In this document: piece by piece, positions 59,650 through 64,000 of the stretch
How the letters are laid out: every line of letters starts with the position of its first letter
Position numbering within the stretch: the stretch's first letter is position 1
DNA from: Isoetes taiwanensis
Taxonomy: Eukaryota; Streptophyta; Lycopodiopsida; Isoetales; Isoetaceae
DNA: 64,000 bases
Direction: 5' to 3'
Assembly: GCA_021234155.1 (NCBI GenBank)
Contig: JAJEKV010000140.1
Span: 62,001-126,000 of the forward strand
Translations under genes and position numbers: made by a program
Notes under the pieces: generated by a model
Databases searched by the model: none
The model's input: the letters and a program-made list of their open reading frames with translations, nothing else
What the model was told of the DNA's origin: nothing

Positions 59650-62500
59650 TGCTAAATTAGTAGCATAGGAATTTTAGGATTCGCCTGCCAATCCTCATGC
59701 ATCATGGTATACAAAGCCTTTGAAGTAATCAAACATTCCATCCAACATTCAGTTTCGAAATAATTGAGCCTGCTCCATATGCCCTTCAGAAACTATATCA
59801 ATCCTGGAATATATGCTATGAATCATAAGCGCTCCAGAAACCATCTGCATGCTGGAATGTGTACAATATATATTGAAGTAACATGATTTTGGAGTCATAG
59901 GTTGTATTGAACTATATGCAGTCTAAGAGGTGTGAGCAGCATATCAAGCTCCTGCACATTGAGCAGACAGAAAGATGTCAGAGGCTTGTGAAAATATGAC
60001 ATGGGAATCCATACAGACTCCAACTAAGTCTGGATCTTCATAATATTGTGGATCTTTGGCAATCCGAAATGTAATCTAAGATGCAAGTAATAGGATACAA
60101 TAAAACATCGATGCATGGGTTAGTAGATCTATTTGGCATTCCCAAAACCTTAAAAGGAAGTGAAAAAAAACACATACCTCAAATGGAGGCGCAACGTGTT
60201 CAATACAGGCTACGTTGTTGTTATAAGGAATGAACCCTTTATCAATCCAAGAAAGGCTTGGATTTGTGAGAATCTAATTCTATTTGAAAGAAGAAGACAG
60301 AATCAGGTTGAATCCTGCAATCTATAGTGACGAAATCAATTAAAGGAACATAAAATAATTTACATAAAATAGTCATAACCTAACTAGACCACACATCAAA
60401 TGCAAATGGAACTCCTCAAATTCCAATAGTAAAAGCTTTTAAGATTGCCCTACAAACTGGATCAATATAGCCATCTTATCTTAGAGGGATGTTTTTGAGC
60501 ATCTTGAATTGAAGAGATGATATGTTCTAAACAACCAAGTCATGTCCCATAGAAGTACCATAGAACTATCATGATCATGATCATGATCTATAAAGCCCAA
60601 AGCAGCTTGCTTTCACATATTATAAATATGAAACCTAATCAACATCAAGTAATCCAAGATAACCAAATGGTCTAATAACAGCTCAACTGGGCCGACAAAA
60701 AAAGAATGATTGTTGTACTTGGAAGATGTGCTTAAATCAACTAACCTTGTGTAGAAACTCAGAAACCACTTTCGACCACGACAAAATGATGTATTTTAAT
60801 TTTGGCCCTTTAAGGACATCATAAAGTTTAATTGGCCATTCAGCTTTTGCCTCTAGTGCAAGACATAGATCGATGAAGAAAACCTTACTTTGATAAACCT
60901 TCCGAAATAGATCGATAAAAAAAACCATACTTTCATAAATCATCCGAAATGAATACGTACCAAGTTTCTTTGCAAATTCTTATAGAGTAATCCAAGTGGA
61001 GCTATATTGTGCAAAGTGTGCATTAATCCACCCGCAAAATGTGCATGAGCAATAATACAATCATACTGCCCCAAATAAACAGCTTATACAGTCCCATGTG
61101 AACTCATTTGGTCATCTCAGAATATAAAAGAACTTATTGTACATGCACACTTCCTGTAACATATAAAAGCAAAAAAGAGAAAACTGAGATTAAGCTGATA
61201 AACAGACAATAAAAGATTTCACCTCTATATCTATGGTTAATATGACTAAACGCCTAAGAAAAATAAAAGGCGCTGCACAACCAATCTCCATCTACAACAA
61301 ATTATAAATACATTCCATTAAAAAAAGAAGAAGATGAAGTTAAAACTATTGATCAACCATTCCTGCACTGGAACCTACCTACTCAGATGATATTACAATT
61401 TGCTTACATTCTACGACAACGTATGAAAGAATAAGAATGACAACAAACCTGAATAAATATTTATGCTCTTGAGCAGAGGGGAGCACAATGAGTAATATAA
61501 GTAATATAACTACCTCCAGACATGTTTGTGCTAACAGCAGTTGTGATATATATGTCCGTTCTATATGAAGATGCTTGAAAACTAAGGAGACATGCATCTA
61601 TATCCTGTTCAGAAATTATAGATGGGTTTCAGATGATCTAAATTGTAGATGGAATTTCTAAATTTAAACTGCCAGATAAATAACATGTGTTCAATCAGAA
61701 AAGATGCAATGGAATAAATTAAGAATGCATTTACCTGCAAATAAAATAGTCAAGAAGCTTCATGAAGTTGGAATGGATTTTCAAAGGATACCCAAAAGCC
61801 ATCGTGTTGAAATTCTTATTAATAAACCATTCCTCTAAGGCAATTTTCATCTGGTGCACAAATAGTGTTGCAGATCAACACCCAGAGGTGAATACTGAAG
61901 CTCCAAATCATGCCATACTTAGAGGATAAAACCCAATAATTCTGTCAAAAACTGAGAACAAAGGTTCGTATTGAAGGCCTGCAAGGAATTTGATGAGGCT
62001 CCATTTGAGAAGGACCTTGAGATCATAGCTAGACAGATTGTAGGAGGAAGAGATGTCGTGTAGGGTGCAGTGATAATTTGGTGGAAAAGCGTCAACAAAT
62101 ATTGAAGAAGGGACCAGGTCCTTTTGATGGGCATTGACAATCCAGAGCTATTGATAGAGTCTTGCACATTGTATGGTAAGTCTCAAGGTATGCCATTTTT
62201 TAATTTCTTAGTTGTGACATAACATATAGTTTTCTAATGCTTTATTATACCCTTTATTGTTTGTTCATCTCAAGTTCATCTAGATTTGAATTGCGAGCCA
62301 ATGACGCCCATTGTGCAAATGAATCTTTGATGTTATTTTTAAGGTAATTCGTTGCTACAGCTTATATAGACTTAAAAAAAAGCATGTCGTTGGGAGGATC
62401 ACCTTTTGAGGCTGTTGAGTGTTAACTTAAAATAAGAGCTATGTTTGAATTGCTTTTTCCGAGCAACACATGCTGATCTTAGATGCTCTGCGGCACCGCT
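59650..62500. other. Intergenic, nothing recognised
   Basis: AT-rich DNA with short unrelated frames on both strands. A small ATGATC-type palindromic repeat lies near 60567-60590. Confidence 0.35.
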
Positions 62501-62790
62501 GCATCAATTGCTGACATCGCCAATGGTTGCACGTCTCGCATCCTACATTTTGCAAGTCTCTACCGTCAGAGAATCCCTTACAGGACAAGGGATCTGAGAG
62601 CCTACTACCAGGGTTTTTCCTCCCATGTGGGGGTTTTTTCATCCCAGTAGTAGGGACACGTTGTATAGTAGCATTTGTCTTTTTGGTGTGGTTTTATCTG
62701 CTTTGTATACTGCATGTACCGTCTCATAGGTCAAGTTTGGCCTCCGCGGACGTTAAAATATACTTCCTTCCTTCCTTCCTTCCTTCTATC
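62500..62790 (+). mobile_element. Copia LTR-like segment ending near a (TTCC)n repeat
   Basis: GGGTTTTTCCTCCCATGTGGGGGTTTTTTC near 62612-62642 resembles the transcript start/end region of plant copia LTRs. A (CTTC)n microsatellite follows at about 62763-62786. Clear LTR ends and a target duplication were not found, so borders are approximate. Confidence 0.3.
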
Positions 62791-62929
62791 AAGTCAACTT
62801 ACAGATGAATCACATTACATTACAAAAAGCAAGGAACGGTCATAGAAACAAGAATTTTCAACAAAAAGTACAAGTTGGTATATATTTTGACATGATCTGC
62901 CACTAAGGATCTTGGCTTATCCAAAGTAG

Positions 62930-63125
62930 CTCATTGCCCCAACATTTCTTTAAATTGCTTAAACTAAGATATACAAGAGGCTTGATGAAGATATATGCCA
63001 TTTGTTTTTGGTAGATACATATTGCAGATCCAAGAATCCACCATGGTCAAATGGAAGTGAACTTCTATATGACTAAGAATGGTTGGATGATCTGCCAACT
63101 TGAGCATACTCTAATTATCATGGTA
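62930..63125 (-). pseudogene. Ty1/copia RNase H C-terminal relic
   Basis: The minus strand reads LADHPTILSHIEVHFHL, corresponding to the NPxxHxRxKHIEVxxHF block. It then gives, after frame changes, YVSTKN, QMAYIFIKPL (for QxADIFTKPL) and LGVMSYFG-like remains. This is the end of a copia polyprotein. It is heavily decayed, and its LTR on the low-coordinate side is not clear. Confidence 0.55.
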
Positions 63126-63727
63126 GGGAGAAACATTATTATGCTGAACGGTGACAATGGATATTTATTGAGCTACAAACAAGATGACTTCCAATTCTAA
63201 CTGCAAGCCATGTTGTGGACTGAATCTATAGATCATTTATTAGTTTGCTTATTAGTTAAGCTATAAAATACAAAGATCACAGAAACAATCAAAGGAAGAG
63301 TGAGCGTTGTTCCTTTATCATGGATTGGATTTATATTTAATTGATCTGTGGTGAATTAATGAATTAAGGCGAATTTATCATTTTTTTATCTCCCAGACTT
63401 ATAGCTTCCTTATCCCTTTGAAATGTTTGCATTGTCACAAATCTTTCTACACCTCCTTATGCATGTTCAATTTCCTGTAATCAAAAGTGAAACATTGTGC
63501 AGTATGTAGTAACCTACATCATGTTCCAAGCTTCATTTGCAACCATGTGTAATCCTCTTGCTTTAAAATTTGTAATGTAATTTTGTATACATGTTTATGC
63601 ATTGCACTATAAGAAATGAACTGAACTGGCAAGAAAGGAGAAAAATGGATTATGCTTTTGTATTTTCTTCATACTTAGCATATTTATTAATTCTAACAAA
63701 AATAGGAGACCATATGAATTTTGTGAG

Positions 63728-63800
63728 TCAAATTCTTTGGAAACCATGTCAAATTCTTTGGAAACCACATGGATCTTGTGAGGCAAATTCTTTGGATACT
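63728..63800. repeat. Three spaced copies of CAAATTCTTTGGA
   Basis: CAAATTCTTTGGA occurs at about 63728, 63750 and 63783, embedded in related flanks (CCATGT, ACATGGATCTTGTGAG). A small imperfect tandem expansion. Confidence 0.6.
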
Positions 63801-64000
63801 TGAGTCGCAATTGATAGTTTTTAACTAGGGTGAATATGTAGTATAAGAACAAGGAATTCCACGTGGATTTAATATGGATGGATCAATCACCATTTATCAG
63901 ACCGTAGACCATACCCTTAAAACAATTGAATGAGTTATTATAAAAACAAAAATTCAATAGAAATAAAAAACACAGTGGGTTGCTAGTTGCATTGGTTAAA

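Noticed and set aside
62700-62800. Second LINE with (TTCC)n tail
   Set aside because: No reverse transcriptase or LINE 3' UTR is recognised upstream; the segment looks more like a copia LTR next to a microsatellite.

Overview
The window looks like nuclear DNA of a land plant with a large, transposon-rich genome. The main evidence is an intact Rubisco accumulation factor (RAF1) gene, a LUC7-type U1 snRNP gene with 13 short exons and GT-AG introns, a plant O-fucosyltransferase pseudogene, plant LRR receptor-kinase fragments, and many plant-style mobile elements (Ty3/gypsy, Ty1/copia, LINE, Helitron, TRIM, Mutator-like MITE, SINE). A fern or lycophyte is possible, but I cannot fix the lineage from sequence alone. 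There is no sign of bacterial, organellar or rRNA sequence.

Layout. 1-2.5 kb: a poly(A)-ended retroelement tail and two decayed coding stretches of unknown family. 2.5-7.6 kb: no recognisable gene. 7.6-9.7 kb: a relic of a MITE family seen again at 47 kb, a SINE-like unit, a retroelement pol relic and short GGAAAATAGGAAGGGTTT-type repeats. 11.8-13.1 kb: RAF1, a single exon. 14-15.6 kb: an 82-bp tandem duplication and a coding-looking stretch. 16.5-18.2 kb (minus): five exons of a truncated, frameshifted O-fucosyltransferase. 20.5-22.7 kb (minus): a Ty3/gypsy 3' part with its LTR. 22.85-25.5 kb (minus): a LINE with a pentanucleotide tail. 24.53-42.99 kb: three head-to-tail copies of a unit of about 6.15 kb. 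Each unit carries the LINE 5' part, a dead Helitron helicase, a hairpin plus T-arm-like element, a receptor-kinase pseudogene and the start of a Helitron Rep gene. 42.55-46.86 kb: a second, fuller Helitron Rep-helicase with several stops. 47.1-47.6 kb: a MITE with a perfect 9-bp target duplication. 47.7-51.3 kb: the LUC7-like gene. 52.7-54.2 kb: a heat-shock-element promoter-like region, a 107-bp tandem duplication and a complete three-LTR TRIM with a 5-bp target duplication. 54.2-64 kb: mostly unrecognised AT-rich DNA with a candidate Helitron 3' end, tandem duplications and a copia relic.

Two genes look functional. RAF1 is a chloroplast chaperone for Rubisco assembly. The LUC7-like protein is a nuclear U1 snRNP factor for 5' splice-site choice. 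They are independent of each other, and the rest is transposon biology. The most unusual object is the 18.5-kb triplicated LINE/Helitron array. Its copies differ mainly by small changes that cluster at CAG/CTG sites, which suggests base-calling or polishing error on top of a real or assembly-made tandem array.
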